Source of the DNA: Cyanoderma ruficeps | Lineage: Eukaryota > Chordata > Aves > Passeriformes > Timaliidae | DNA: 64,000 nt | Reading direction: 5' to 3' | Assembly (NCBI GenBank): GCA_008694505.1 | Contig: VZDJ01004378.1 | Location: forward strand, 10,043,472-10,107,471 | In this document: one piece after another, positions 25,800-38,030 of the stretch | Numbering within the stretch: position 1 is the stretch's first letter | How the letters are laid out: each line of letters begins with the position of its first letter | The notes under the pieces: generated by a model | Databases searched by the model: none | The model's input: only the letters and a program-made list of their open reading frames with translations | Told to the model about the DNA's origin: nothing | Made by a program: the position numbers and the translations under genes

Positions 25800-27200
25800 A
25801 GCATGTGTTAGATCATGACTGTGGGATTGCTGCTGTCTTTTGTCAGTACACGTTGGTCACTGGCATGAGGTGCTGTCCCTGTGGCTCGCCCAGAAAGCAG
25901 CATTACCACGCAGTTGGTGCTGCATGGGAGCTTGGTCATCCTGCAAATGGCCCTGCTGGCACAGGACACTGCAGCTGCTGGACACAGGCAACAACTGGGC
26001 ATTCAACAGATACTCCTCCTTAATACTGGAGTTGGAACCACTTCATATTAGTGGTCTTTCTGACCAGTCAGGCAGAAAGTCAAATCACACAGAACAAGAT
26101 AGTTCTCCTTCCATCTGGAGATAATGAGGAAGAAGACTTAGTTCATTATTACCATCGAGGACAAAATGCCTTTGCTTTCCTCCCTCACAATAGTTCCTTG
26201 TAAAGAAGAGGCTCTTGCAGCTAGGCCTCAGAAAACAATACTCCATCGTCACAATAGCTCACAGCTCAAAGTCACTAAAAGCACCAAAAGGACAAGTTCG
26301 TAGGTCCCCAAAATACTTGAAATGTCTCGTTTCCCACTGGGCTTAGACGGCAAACCTGGAAGGCATTGTGATACTAACAGGGTCAAGAGGTCCATGTGCA
26401 GAAGGTTTCCATGGTAAGTTCCCCAGTGCAAAAGCACTTCAGGGGTGTGGAGACTCCAGAAGAAATAAAATCCATCTGACAGCAGGTACTTCATTCTAGT
26501 AACCTTTGCTATGGAGAGCATCCCTGGCGGACCTGGTATCAAGTGCCCAGCTGACATACAGGGACGTTTGTGAAATAGGCAGCTGTTCTTAGCAGGAAAA
26601 TGGTGCCAAGCCTTCTCCTTTCTGTCTGGGACAGTTCCTCAAAAGAAGATTCCCATGCCAGCCTTCTGTCCCAGAGAAATCTACTGTACAATGAGACAAC
26701 AAAGTTTCCAAGCCAGATTCAGCACTGGGCTGAGGGGTGTTAGGTTCTCACATGTGTGTGGAAAAGAGTGTGTTTCCTGAACAAGCCAAAGGATCAGCAT
26801 GGGTGCTGCTCTGCTAACCCTACAAGCCACTTGTATGACTTTGGCTGTCACCATGGGGTGACACAGGGATAGGCAGGCTGCTACCCCAAATTTATTTCTC
26901 TATTGTGTAAAAGGGCAGTCTGCTGCTGATGGTGGTAAAACCTAATTAGTCCCAATATGTGCCTGTGCTGCCATGCTTTTTCAGAGAAGTGCTATCTGTG
27001 ATTCTACAAAAGCACACCTCATGGAGGGGGCATGGAATATGTGCAGGCAGCCTCAAATCACTGCAGAGCATGAGGTGTTCTGACCAGAACTGTGAAAGTC
27101 ATGCTCCTTGAGTAACATGGATCCTCTGGACAACAGCTGAGTCTTTCTCCAGAGCCTGAAAGCGTTAGGGATGCAGCCAGAGGCATTCTAAAGGAATGAA
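25800..27200. other. GC-richer intergenic block, unassigned
   Basis: Base composition is visibly richer in G and C than the flanks, and several overlapping open frames occur, including 94 codons on + (25840-26124) and 102 codons on - (26249-26557). None contains a motif I recognise, and CpG is not notably dense, so it does not look like a promoter island. It could be an old mobile-element or pseudogene remnant. I make no functional call. Confidence 0.3.
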
Positions 27201-29210
27201 GGAATATGAAACTGCACAAAGCAGAGCCAAAGCCTTTTCAAAGTAGCAAAGAAAACTTCTAATTATGTGCTCAGAAGTATGTACTTTTTAAATGACAGTT
27301 CCTGGACAGCTTTTCTTCCCTAGTTGCCTAAAAAGAAATGAGAATAAAGAGCTTCTTCAGAAGGTAAGTCTCCTTATCAGACTGTATTTGTAAAAACAAG
27401 CACACTGAATCTCATAAACCCTTTCTCCACAGTAGTAAACAACTGATTAGAAAATGACTGAATGCAGTTAATTTTCTAATCTGATGCAGACATACTCAAA
27501 TAGCTTTAGAGATATATATAGCACTGCAGCCTTCCTTTAGCTTGAATTTAACAATAACTGCTACAGCTAGTCTGTATTTTAGCGTTAACCTCTGGACTGC
27601 AGTCACTGCTGTGAAGGTCAGCAAATCAGATCACAGAAGGTTCAATGTCAGTGTTTTACATCTTCATCCAGGTACATGTGCTAGAACTGTGTTGTCTCTT
27701 ATCTCTAAGCATATGTCTCTATTGTTACTAAAACAAGATGTCACGGTAGATGGTGGCAATTAGTCAGCTGTACACTCAGCTGCATCTACCCTTCCTCATC
27801 ACAGTGAAGATGTGTAGGATTTCAAAGTTTTGCTCAGACAAGTCATCTTGCTTATTCATCTTATTCACGAGTCATCTTATTCTCATCTTGCTTTCAAGGT
27901 CTAGAACAATAGCTGTTGTGAATCCAGGTCTGGGTTTACTCCCCTAGGGACAAAAGGTATGATAGCATTTCTGTAGGAGTTCCAACCTGAGTACTGTTTC
28001 ATGATGTTCCCTTTTTCTTTCCCAAAATAGATCATTTTTTTTCTATTTCATTGTTCCCCATTCTGAAGAACTCGTATTTTTTAGCTCTGCCCCATGGAAC
28101 TTGTCTGACTTCTGACACCCTTCTACTGGTAATGCTGTGATGTAAAGTGTTGTCTTTAAAGATCACATGCCTTAAAGATCAATTTTGAAACCCAGTGCTG
28201 ATGTTATAAACAATTGTAAATGGTTTATAGAACAACCTTTGTGCTCATTTTTTTCTCTGTTTATTTCTGGAGAAGAGTGGACTTGCCTAAGATAGCTCTC
28301 TTCATGTTAATTCTTGAATTTCTGGCATAGAACAAAAAATGATAAAATTTGAAAAAAATATGGAAAAAAGTTACAGAAAAAAAAAGCAATAGTTCAAATT
28401 TGCAGTGTTACAGCATTTCTAAACCTTTGAGCAGAGCACAACAGTTTCTTGGAACAACAGATGATACAAGAAATGAGAAAATCGTTACTACATAGCTATA
28501 GTAACAGAAGATCAACATAAATGGTGCCAAGGGATTGATTTTTATGGTCGAAGGTTCCTCTCTAATCACAATAACAAAAAATAACTTCAGAACGTAAGTG
28601 AAGTTTAGCAGAAAAAACCAAAGATTGATGTCAAAGGTTATATATATACAACATGTTTTTGAAGAGAAATCTAGGTGACAGATGAATTTATTTGGTTTGA
28701 AGGCACAGATTGAAACGGTAAGCTGCAAATTCATCTGTGTATTGTATAGATACTCATCTATGAAATGCAAATTACTATTGAGTGTGCTAAATGAAATTAT
28801 TGTTTAGCATACTTAAATATGTGAGGAATCTCAGACTTAAAGCTGTTTCTGTGATCCATGGTGGTGAAAAATAGTAAGCATGTGCATGCACACATCCAGA
28901 AAAATCCTGAATGTATCCACACCCAGTTAGAAGTTTCCTGTAAAGAGTACAGGCATTTTCCTGACTCCATTTTAGGGACTGTATTAGATTTAAAAGTCAC
29001 AGAATCAGTTCCACAGATCCTAAGGTTGGTTTACTCACATTTGCCTCTTGCTGTGGGATCAGAGTCTGCCAGCTACACGTGTAAGAGCCAGTGCCATCCT
29101 ACAGACCACCTTGCTCATCACCAGTTGGGACTTTCAGCACCAAGGAGCAACAAAACTGCAATACTTTATATTTTTAGGCTTGCTTCCACTCTGCCTGTAT
29201 TAAAGTAATC
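27201..29210. other. Intergenic, no gene recognised
   Basis: Mixed AT-rich sequence. The open frame on the minus strand at 28408-28770 (120 codons, hydrophobic) has no recognisable domain and is treated as chance. Confidence 0.5.
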
Positions 29211-29712
29211 AGAGAATCATAGTCTATCCTTAGTCAGAAAGGCCCTGAGATAATGATTAAGTTCAACTTGGCCCTGCACAAGACAGCCCCAAGAGTCACA
29301 CCCTGTGCCTGAGAGTGTTGTCCAAACTCTTCTTGAGCTCTGTCAGGCTGGGGCTGTGGCCACCTCCCCAGGGAGCCTGTTCCAGTGCCCAACCACCCTC
29401 TGGATGAGAAACCTTTTCCTGATATCCAGCCTAATCCTTCACACCATTCTCTTGGGTTCTATGGCTGATCATCAGAGAGAAGAGATCAGCACATGTTCCT
29501 TTCCTTCCCCTCATGATGAAGCAGTTGGCTGCTGTGAGACCTCCCCTATTCCCCTCTAGACTGTTCCCCATCTCTGTGGCCCTTCTTTGGATGCTCTCTA
29601 ATAACCTAATATAATGCTTAGATTGTGATGTCCAAAAGTGCAAACAGTGCCTGAGCCGAGGCCGCATCAGCACAGAGCAGAGTGGGACAATCTCCTCCCT
29701 CAACTGCTTGGC
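29211..29712 (-). mobile_element. CR1 LINE 3' fragment, antisense (~500 bp)
   Basis: The left end (agagaatcatag) is the reverse complement of the CR1 3' terminal repeat. Within it, 29345-29430 contains the classic antisense CR1 text around gagcctgttccagtgcccaa. On the minus strand a frame reads LLESIQRRATEMG, part of the conserved CR1 ORF2 C-terminal region. It is 5' truncated near 29712, next to an A-rich tract. Confidence 0.88.
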
Positions 29713-29716
29713 AATG

Positions 29717-29813
29717 AAAAAACCAAAAAAATCCAAACAAAAACAAACAAACAACCCCCAAATGCAACAAGAACAAAACAAACCCAACCAAAACAAGCAA
29801 ACAAACAAAAAAT
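29717..29813. repeat. A-rich (CAAA)n-like low-complexity tract
   Basis: About 100 bp of caaa/aaca repeats directly abut the truncated 5' side of the antisense CR1 fragment. It is a probable simple-repeat expansion. Confidence 0.85.
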
Positions 29814-32800
29814 CAGTTGGTATTAGTCATTTTGAGTAAAGAAGGAAAATCTTTTTTCACCACTCTTGGTGAATGATAGATTATCACACAGTCTGTGCTC
29901 TGTCACTTCAGCCATTTGATTTGAGGCCACACAGTTGGTAACTTCATTAATTTGCTTCTGAAAACTTTCAAAATACTCAAAGGAGTGCCTGAGCTGAGGA
30001 AACTGCTGGACTCCTGTAGCAGTCAGCATCACAGCAAGCAGGGAAGCAGGTTCTGGCACTGGAAGAGGCGAGTGATTATCCTTCAAATGTGAGCCCTGCC
30101 TGAGCACTTTGGAAGGAACAAGGGTATTTACAGAATGAAAGACTGACAATCTTACAACGCAAATTGGAAAAGGGCTCACTTCCAGTGAGAGGAAAGCGTG
30201 AACACCAGGGATCATACATCATAATTACAGGGTTTTGTGTATTTGAGTGACACACAGCACAGAAATGGAAGATACCCAAACTTTATGATAATTGCCATTT
30301 GTGATAATAGCTCTTCCAGCAAAGTGTAAATAGTGAGACAGAGAAACTTCCAGTGTTTTTGGAAACTCTGTAACTTTCCTCTAGTTTTTGAAAGGAAAAT
30401 TATATGCTCTTGCCAGAAAAGAATGGAAAAATAATGAAGTTCAGGGACTATGTGGCAAAGGGCAGAGAGTTAGGGGGGATCAAGCAGAAGAGGAGATAAC
30501 GAAGCATTTGGGTGCTGTACTGAGGAGTGCTATGCCAGTAAACCATGAATTGGAAATGATTAAACAAAATACAAAAACACAAGCAGAAGCTCATCTGCTA
30601 GAGACAGAATAGTAAAACTAAATAGATATACTTGCTGTTTATGTATCAGTGCAATTTTCTGTTAGGAATGAGGAGATAAAAGAAAGGTATTCCTTCTGTT
30701 TATTTTGATGCTCCCACTGCACATGAAACAGGACTTTTGCAAATTCGTTGTACCTCAAGATAATCTCAAAAGCATGTGGAAATTACGTCCAGCAGTATGT
30801 CACCTAACAGCATCTGGAAAATCTCAGCATTTTAAAATCTTAAAATTCCTTTCTTTTGTTAAATGTGTGTAATTACATTTCTTGTGATGCACAAATGCAT
30901 TGGGTTTAATTAATTTCCTATGTTCCCTAAGTACCATTTTCAGCAATTTTTTTTCAGAGTAATTTAAAGTACTTGATTCGTCTGGGGAAGATTTCTTGGG
31001 CCCTTCTAAATTTCCAGTTCATAGAGGTTCATGCAACTAGAACATTCCCATGGGATCTCAGCTCTTTTCCTGGCTTCAAAAGGGTGGCTGTTCCAGTGAT
31101 CATCAGTCACATCTTCTAAACACCATTTTGTGCCTGAACTATGACAGACCCTAGGAATTACTCTCTGTGCCATTTAAAGCTGAGAATACTCACACACCAC
31201 CCAACAGTACTCACTGTAACTGAGGGGATGGGCTGCACAAGGATTGCTTTTCCTCCTACCCTGGGTGTTTTGCCACTGTGAATTGTACATTTTCAGAATC
31301 AGAGATCAGGGTTTTTCTGTGGTATTTTGGACAAGCATAAATAAAACCATGAGGAGTAAAACCTTTCATTTAAAGTAATTATAGTTTTCTGGACCTTAAA
31401 AAATACATTTTTATGCTAATATGGTGACCAATATGAGAAAATCTTGGAAATATCTTTGATTATGCAGAAAAAAATAAAGCTGATTATTCACTGTTGTCTA
31501 CTTCAGAAAGCTACAAGGACCATGACCTGACATCCCTCTGCTGTAGAGCCAGTTAACTTATACAGAGATTTTCTCACTGCTGAAGAAATCCAAATATAAC
31601 CCATTAGGGCAATGGTGTGTTTGTAATTTAAAACTAATTTTATTCTCAGAAGGTACAGCAGATTTAAAAAAAGGTGTATCCTAAGCAAGCAGACTAAAGC
31701 CCTTTGGGTATTTTTGTAGCTCAAGACTAAAGGATAACTTCAAAAGGACTTAATTGATACAATTTTTCACAAAGTTTTCTTCTCTGTCTTCTCACTTTCC
31801 CAGGCAAAACCTTAACCGTTTTTCTATGGCTTATACATGTGATTGAAAATTATATTCATGTATTGGAAAAAGGAGCAGCCCTTACTTTCACTTTTTACTA
31901 ACTTTGCTCTTTTACTCTGTCATCATAAAAGACTTGAACACATGCTTAGTTTTTGTGAGTGTGTGTGAAAATCATGAAGTTCATTCACATTATGGATGTG
32001 CACAATAAAGAAATGCATAAATACTTGGTGGAGAAGAATGAAGTTTCACTAAAGCATGTTTTCCAGAATCTTGGCATTTCTTCTTAGATCATTTCCACAA
32101 TGGAAAAAGCTCCACTGAAGACAAAGTTTCTTAACATGTGAGACACTTTGCTGAAGGATGAAACAGGTTAAATCATAACATCAAGCTTGACTTTAGGCTC
32201 CTGCTTTTGAAAATGGAGCTGCCTAGTATTCAACACTTCAGAAGTCCTTTGGACAAACTGCCTGGTATCTGTAGACTTTTGATCTTTGTGGAGTAGTTTT
32301 TCAAGAACCTTGAACCTTGAGTTATGCTTCTGAGAGATTTTTAACTGTCTCAGCCAACCTCTTCTAATGGAAAACTGTGAAGTCTAATTATACATGCAAA
32401 AAGTGTTTGGTGTTTTCAGACAGTTTAATCCACTGTGTGTGAAGGACTTCCTTCCTTTATTTACATAAAAGATAAAACATTGGTCCTGTTGAAATTAATA
32501 TCAAATTTCCATTGACTTTAGCCATTTCACCATGTTGAACACAGCTGTCAAAAACAGATGTAGTTTCTGTAATATAACAGGAATCATATTAAATACAAAT
32601 TTTATAATCCTTTCTCTCTCAAGTTTCTGAAAATTTCCAATGGTCATTTATATCCCTTGAGATCACCTCCTGAGCAAGGAAGAAAGTACTGTTGTCCACA
32701 TATGATGATATCTGCCCATGTTTTAAAAAGTTCATCTCTCCATTTTACCAGAAAAATTTGATCTCTTAGGCATTCTCAGAGCACATCCACCCGATCGATT

Positions 32801-34388
32801 AAATTTGACACAAAACCAAGTTGATGGTAGTCTTCCTGCAATTAGAATTGTTCAGGGTGTTTGACATCTGCTTAATTCTTTTCCTAGCCTTTGCTAGCTA
32901 GCAGCTAAGAAATTGAATATTCCTAAATAAAATGGTTTTCATCTCTCCTTCTGAAGGTGGAAAAAATTCCATTTTCCATGGAATTATTAAATACTCATAG
33001 GCACAAGAGAGAATATTGTAATCATTAGTCAAGGTATAATCTAGACACTCTAGCTTTTAGGGACAACCGAGGCCACTTAAAAAATCTAACAACAGCAACA
33101 ACAACAAAAAAGATACCAAAAAAACATCAGTGAATTATGTGTAGACATAGGGTTAAAACTCAAGTTTCCCCCTACACAGTCCAATATATCAAATATACTT
33201 TTCTTGCTTGTGTGAGATGTATTTTATGTGTGTAATCTTACTTCCTCTCAGTGTTTAACTATCCTTGAAAAATGGACTGAAAACTCGATCTTCATCCTCA
33301 GATGTTTTGTAAAGTTTGTGCCCTGAGAAGTTGAAGTTCATTGAGCAAAAGAAAGAACTTAGCCCAGAGTTCCCACTGTCTTTATCAGCACTCTAATGAT
33401 CAAGCTAATGAAAGATGGGGCATGTGACAGCACTGACAGTTCCTCCCATCCACCTACTTCTCAAAGAACAAGATCATGTCCTTTCATTTTTCATTTAAGC
33501 ATCTAATTCTCAAAGGAAGTTTCTGCCCTGTGAATCTCTGGTAGTATTTGCCACCAACTTTGAATATTCAGACCATGGCATTTCCATGTGACTGTCTCCA
33601 ACTGGCTCTTTGTTTAGCTTGCTAGTCTTCTTGGGTCCCAGGAGAACTCCGATTTCTTGAAAGGGAAACCTAGGTGATAGCTTATGAATCAGACATGGAA
33701 GTACCTAACTCTAGTCACAAATTGTCTTTTAAGAGACTAGCTCTGAAGCCTTAAATTATTTTTCAGTTGTTGACAGCACATCACAACACGTCCGTGCAAT
33801 GTCCTTCCTGTACAATCCTCTTGCTACCCTAGTTCTCAACATATATTACAGCAAAACACATCCTCTGCCTGGTGTTCTGTGAAAGCTGATTTTTACTGTT
33901 ACCAAGAAATGCAGCTGTTAACACTAGACCTTATCACTTAAGCTTTTGATCTTATCTTTGGTCTCTTTTCTGTTTAGAAATAGTTTCAATTTATGCTGCT
34001 GTAGTAAATAAATACTAGCTTCTGAAGAGTATTTGTCCAGCAGTTAAGTGCATTTACTTTACTACTATGGTATCAAAAAAAAAAAACCCCTCCAAAAGAA
34101 ATATGAAGTGCCTATAAATAAATTAGATTGAAATTCCTTTCAAAAATTGTTCATTGTTTGGGGCCCCCCAAAATCTACTGAATACGATTAGTCTAAATTT
34201 TATTGACTTTCAGTACATTCAGTGGAGTATACCTCACCCTTTCATTCTGTGCAAAGTACTTTGCAGGCTACACCATGCTCCATTCACCATTGTATGACCT
34301 CAAAACAAGTGAACAGTGGGACAGTGGGATAACTCATGTTAAAATCACATGCATGGCATTCAGCTGAGTACATGCAGACTCTTACAAT
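29814..34388. other. Intergenic, no gene recognised
   Basis: The minus-strand open frame 29823-30215 (130 codons) is among the longest outside the CpG island, but it has no motif I recognise and no splice context. An ACA/AAC-rich tract lies at about 33085-33125. Nothing else can be assigned. Confidence 0.5.
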
Positions 34389-34389
34389 G

Positions 34390-34665
34390 TAGACATTGAC
34401 AGATAACTGAGACACCCGCTGGTCCTGTTACAGTCAACGGAGAGAAACAGGCATTTCTAGGATGCAACTTGGCTTATTCTAATGTAGACATCTAAAATAG
34501 GTTAGATGAATCATACACTAAAAGTACCTATTTCTGGTTCCCTTTATGCTCAGTGGAGAGAGTGACTAGCTCAGATGCAGACATTCACATAGTAGACATC
34601 TAAAGTTAGGTGAGATGAACAACCAAAGATGTCTTTCTATCCCTTTTAAATGTCTGCTTTAGGAA
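34390..34665. repeat. Decayed tandem repeat, ~95-108 bp period
   Basis: The motif tagacat starts at 34390, 34485 and 34593. Around it, flanking blocks recur imperfectly: a tctaaa...gaga/gatgaa segment after copies 2 and 3, and a cagt(caac)ggagagagtg-like segment in copies 1 and 2. This suggests an old three-copy tandem array or internally repeated mobile-element remnant. Family unknown. Confidence 0.5.
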
Positions 34666-36850
34666 AAAAAAGTCAAAGAATTATTTTCAGTTACCATTGG
34701 CCTTTACCAATGTATCAGCTCTCTGAGCATTTTATTTGTAACCTCCTCCTAAAAACACTTTTCAAGATCCAGATCACAACTGATACCTATCACAGACAAG
34801 TTTTTGATTGATTTTTTTCCTCTGTCACAATACTGCAATTGTGAATCTATTTTGAATCTCAAATAAATGTCTTGTGTACCTGATCAGTGCTTCCCTAAAC
34901 AAAGACTACAAAACACTTCAACAGATCAATCTAGAAGAAAGCAGTAGGCCAAGGTTGGCAATAAAGGCATGTGAAGACTAAGACTATGTTCAGAACTGCC
35001 CATCCATGGATATAATTGCAGCAGACAAAGTGAGAAGAAAGGCTACAAAAATTAATATGATGACTTCAGAAAAGATGCAAGGCAGCAGAGAACTCTGAAA
35101 GCTAATATTCCTTCAGCCACAAAACTTCTGCTTATCATAATGGTTGTCTCTGCCACCAAACTCACCTGCTTCTTTTTGCTTGGTGCCACTGTCCTACTGT
35201 CAGTACGGGTAGTCATCCAGACTAGCAGATGCCATAATCAGCATCACCAGTAGCTCCTAGCTGTGTAAACTTTTGAATTTACTTGTTTACTAATTATGCC
35301 ACAATTTAGAAAGCTCTACTTTGTGCTATGGAATGTGTATATCCGTTTATCTATGTAATATAAAAAAATACAGATTTAAAATTCTCAGGGGAATCACAAT
35401 GATGTAATCATACCAGCTGCAACACTTCAGTTTCATCATACATCAGTAGAGCTGTTTATTATATCAACATAGAGTTGTTTTTTACACCCTCCTTGCAACA
35501 GTAAAATCTCTTCATTTACATAGGTTTTGTGGTCTAATTCCCACCAAGTTGTTTGCCACAGTGCACTGGTTTGTGCTTATAAAGTATTGTATGCTGGCCA
35601 TCCAAATACTAACCAGATCTTTGATCCTACATTTTAAGACAGGTAAACTGTCAACTCGAATCTTTCCCCTCAAGTGTCCTGCAGTTCTACAGTCCACCTC
35701 CTGAAGGTTTGGCTCATCACGTTGCCTATAGAATCCGTCAGGGATGCAAACAGACAGATAATTTCTCAGTTTTCTCTCTGCATTTTATATCTATATTTTT
35801 ACGAAGCCAGGAGTGGTGATCTCCTGATGAAACATGATCTCCTGATGGAACACAATATCGTGGAAGAAAAGTCAGGCAATATCCTAGCATTTTAAGGCGA
35901 TCTGTGTATACACTGATGCACATTTACTTATGTAGTGGTTTTGTACTTAAATCAATCAGTTGGAAATATGGGAGTTGTATTGCAAAAAAGAAAATGTTGG
36001 CAAACAAATGAAAATAAAGAATATCGGAACACTTCTTTCTATACAAAAGGGCTTTTCTTCACATTCATCTAATCTTCTTTGCATATTCTGGTCTCAAACA
36101 TTAATATCCTGGCCTCAGATTGATAGGAGTTTGAATATTTCCAGCCTGAAGCAGTAATGTCTGACTTATTGTTTAACCCTTGGATATTTATATTCATGTG
36201 CTATATCATTTACAGAATCTGTTATTCATCTCAAGTGTTGTTTTCAGAAGGTCAGATGTTCAGATTTAACTTGCCAGAGTCGTAATGTGGTTTCTGCAGA
36301 GATGCAGCGTAAGGGCTATTTGCTCGTCTTAGGCATTGTGTTTTGCACTATTAAGTTATCACCATAGAGTTCACCTTGAGAGCTGTTCCCTGAAATGTAT
36401 AATGGTTAACCACTACAAAAGTTACCACCTTGCAATGCACAAAAGGCTATTCGTACAGCAGCTGATCCAAAAGGCAAATTCAACCGCAGCAGTTAATCAC
36501 ATTTACTACATGTTAAAGGTATAGTTGGATTAATTCTGAGCAATACTAAGCACAGCCCATGGAAGTCTCAAAATTACATCAAAATAATTTCTGAATGTCG
36601 TGCATTAAAGGAACTGATCTGAAAGGGAAGGAGAGCTCTGTGAGAGGTGTGTTCAGCAGAAAGGTTTATTTGGAATAAACCCTGTTCCTGACTCTTCTTC
36701 AAACGGTGTCACGCAGAGCTTCCCTTTCAGTGATCGCATCCAAGTGCCCGCCTTCCTGAACTTGTGAACTGTAAATTTAACGAGTTCAACAGGACAATTC
36801 TCGAGTGTAAAATAATATCCTTGTCTCCAGTTTGGGAACTCGCTGAAACC
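34666..36850. other. Intergenic, upstream of CpG island
   Basis: AT-rich sequence with no recognised gene. It contains a short two-copy 18-bp duplication at 35818-35853. Confidence 0.5.
35818..35853. repeat. 18-bp direct duplication
   Basis: A unit starting gatctcctgatg occurs twice in tandem (35818-35835 and 35836-35853) with two mismatches. Confidence 0.8.
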
Positions 36851-37293
36851 ATCTATTTAGAGGGGCACTGCCGGGCTAAAATAATGCGGCTATTTAAAAC
36901 ACCGCCCTTGCCGGGGGGGCAGCTCCGGGGGTGCCGCGGGGAGCGCTCGGCTGTCCCCGGCCGGGAGAGGACACAGGCGGGGCCCGGGGGCCAGCCAGGC
37001 ACGGGTGCTACTGGGGAGGCTCAGGCCCGGGTCTGTCCGGGAGCCCCTGAGCAGTGGCACCATCCCACCCCGGTTTTAACGGAGGTGGGGGAGGTAGCGA
37101 GCGAAAGAGGGAGGGAGGAAAGGATGCCCAAGATGGAGGCGCCCCGCGTCCCCTCAGGTGCGAAGGACCCGCGACCCGCCCCAGCCCCGCCCCGGTCCCC
37201 GCGCCGCGCGCGCGCCCACCCCGGCGAGGCTCGCGCAGACGCGCGCGCCTTCCCCGCCCCTCCCGCGGGAGCGCGCCTTCCCCGCGGCGCGGC

Positions 37294-37317
37294 GGGGGCG
37301 GGGGCGGCGGGGAGGGG
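37294..37317 (+). promoter_or_regulatory. G-quadruplex-capable G tract
   Basis: Four runs of at least four Gs are separated by loops of 1-4 bases. This fits the canonical quadruplex pattern on the + strand and overlaps GC-box (Sp1-type) sequences close to the inferred start region. Confidence 0.7.
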
Positions 37318-37329
37318 ATAGCGCGGGAG

Positions 37330-37448
37330 CGCGCCCGTCAGGACTCTTCTCGCCGGGCTGCCGAGCGGGCAGCAGCAGGAGCAGTGGGAGAACAGCGCGA
37401 GTACCCCCTTGACCCTCTTCTCCCCGGGCAGAGGGGCCGCACCTTCCC
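37330..37448 (+). other. NRCAM: Probable NRCAM untranslated exon 1 (start approximate)
   Basis: The sequence ending accttccc at 37448 is followed by gtgagtacc, the best splice donor in the island. I read this as the 3' end of a non-coding first exon. No transcription start can be fixed: it could be near 37330 or as far upstream as about 37130. If the exon extends upstream, an ATG at 37123 would open a short upstream frame ending at 37321. NRCAM encodes an L1-family neuronal cell adhesion molecule with Ig and fibronectin III domains. Those exons lie beyond the window. Confidence 0.5.
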
Positions 37449-37518
37449 GTGAGTACCGACCTGGCCATCTGTCACCGCGCCGCGCATCACACTGAGGGAG
37501 CTGCCGCGCCCGCCGTCG

Positions 37519-37690
37519 CGCCGGTATCACATCCCGCCGGTGTCACATCCCGCCGCACCGCCGGTGCCACATCCATCCCTCCGCACCGCCGCTGCCACAT
37601 CCATCCCTCCGCACCACCGCTGCCACATCCATCCCTCCGCACCGCCGCTGCCACATCCTCCCGCAGCGCCGGTGTCACATCCCCCTGCAC
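37519..37690. repeat. GC-rich 28-bp minisatellite in CpG island
   Basis: Three full 28-bp units start at 37553, 37581 and 37609, with a shortened fourth at 37637 and a partial fifth. Shorter related units with the core ccggtgtcacatcc lie upstream from about 37519. Units differ by one or two bases. The array lies about 70 bp inside the inferred first intron and keeps frames open on both strands, which explains the long GC-rich ORFs there. Confidence 0.9.
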
Positions 37691-38030
37691 CCGCCGCTTC
37701 GACGGCGAGGAGCCGCCCGTCCTCCGTGGGTGCCGGCGCTCCTCCGAGGGGCGGGCGAGGAGGCACCCGCTGAGCCCGCCCGGTGCCGCGGGGCCGCTGC
37801 GGGGCTTTGTTGCGGCGGCGGCCGGTGGCACCTCCCGGGGCGGGCGGGTCGGGGCCGGGCGGACCGGGAGGAGACGCTCCGCGGCTGCGACGCGCCCACA
37901 TCCCCGAGCAGGCTCGGTCGCCATTTCGTGCGCTGCCCGGCGGGGGCGAGGGCCGGGCGTGCGCGGGGGAAGGAGCTGTCGGTGCTGAACTGCCGCGGTC
38001 CGCGTTTCGCTTCTTGCGCCTTTATTTATC

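Larger units (their letters stand above)
36880..38030 (+). promoter_or_regulatory. NRCAM: CpG island promoter, inferred NRCAM
   Basis: This is the only dense CpG stretch in the window, with abrupt borders to AT-rich DNA on both sides. It holds many GC boxes (e.g. around 37181-37200 and 37290-37310), an AT-rich TATA-like ctatttaaaa at about 36890, an aagatggaggc YY1-like element at 37130-37140, and a strong donor gtgagt at 37449. Vertebrate gene order places NRCAM after PNPLA8 in the same orientation, which fits a + strand promoter about 17 kb beyond the PNPLA8 stop. Identity is inference from synteny. No coding exon confirms it. Confidence 0.75.

Noticed and set aside
25866..25892. Partial REST/NRSF-like element (ggtgctgtcc)
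   Set aside because: Only the left half-site agrees. The right half departs at several key positions.
28408..28770. Hydrophobic 120-codon minus-strand frame resembling a membrane protein
   Set aside because: T/A-rich sequence read in this orientation gives hydrophobic codons by composition. No conserved motif or gene context.
29823..30215. 130-codon minus-strand frame
   Set aside because: No motif, no splice context and no CpG promoter. It lies next to a CR1 fragment and is compatible with chance.
36764..37321. 185-codon + strand frame entering the CpG island
   Set aside because: Its product is low-complexity and GC-driven with no recognised domain. At most its last part could act as an upstream frame in a long exon 1.
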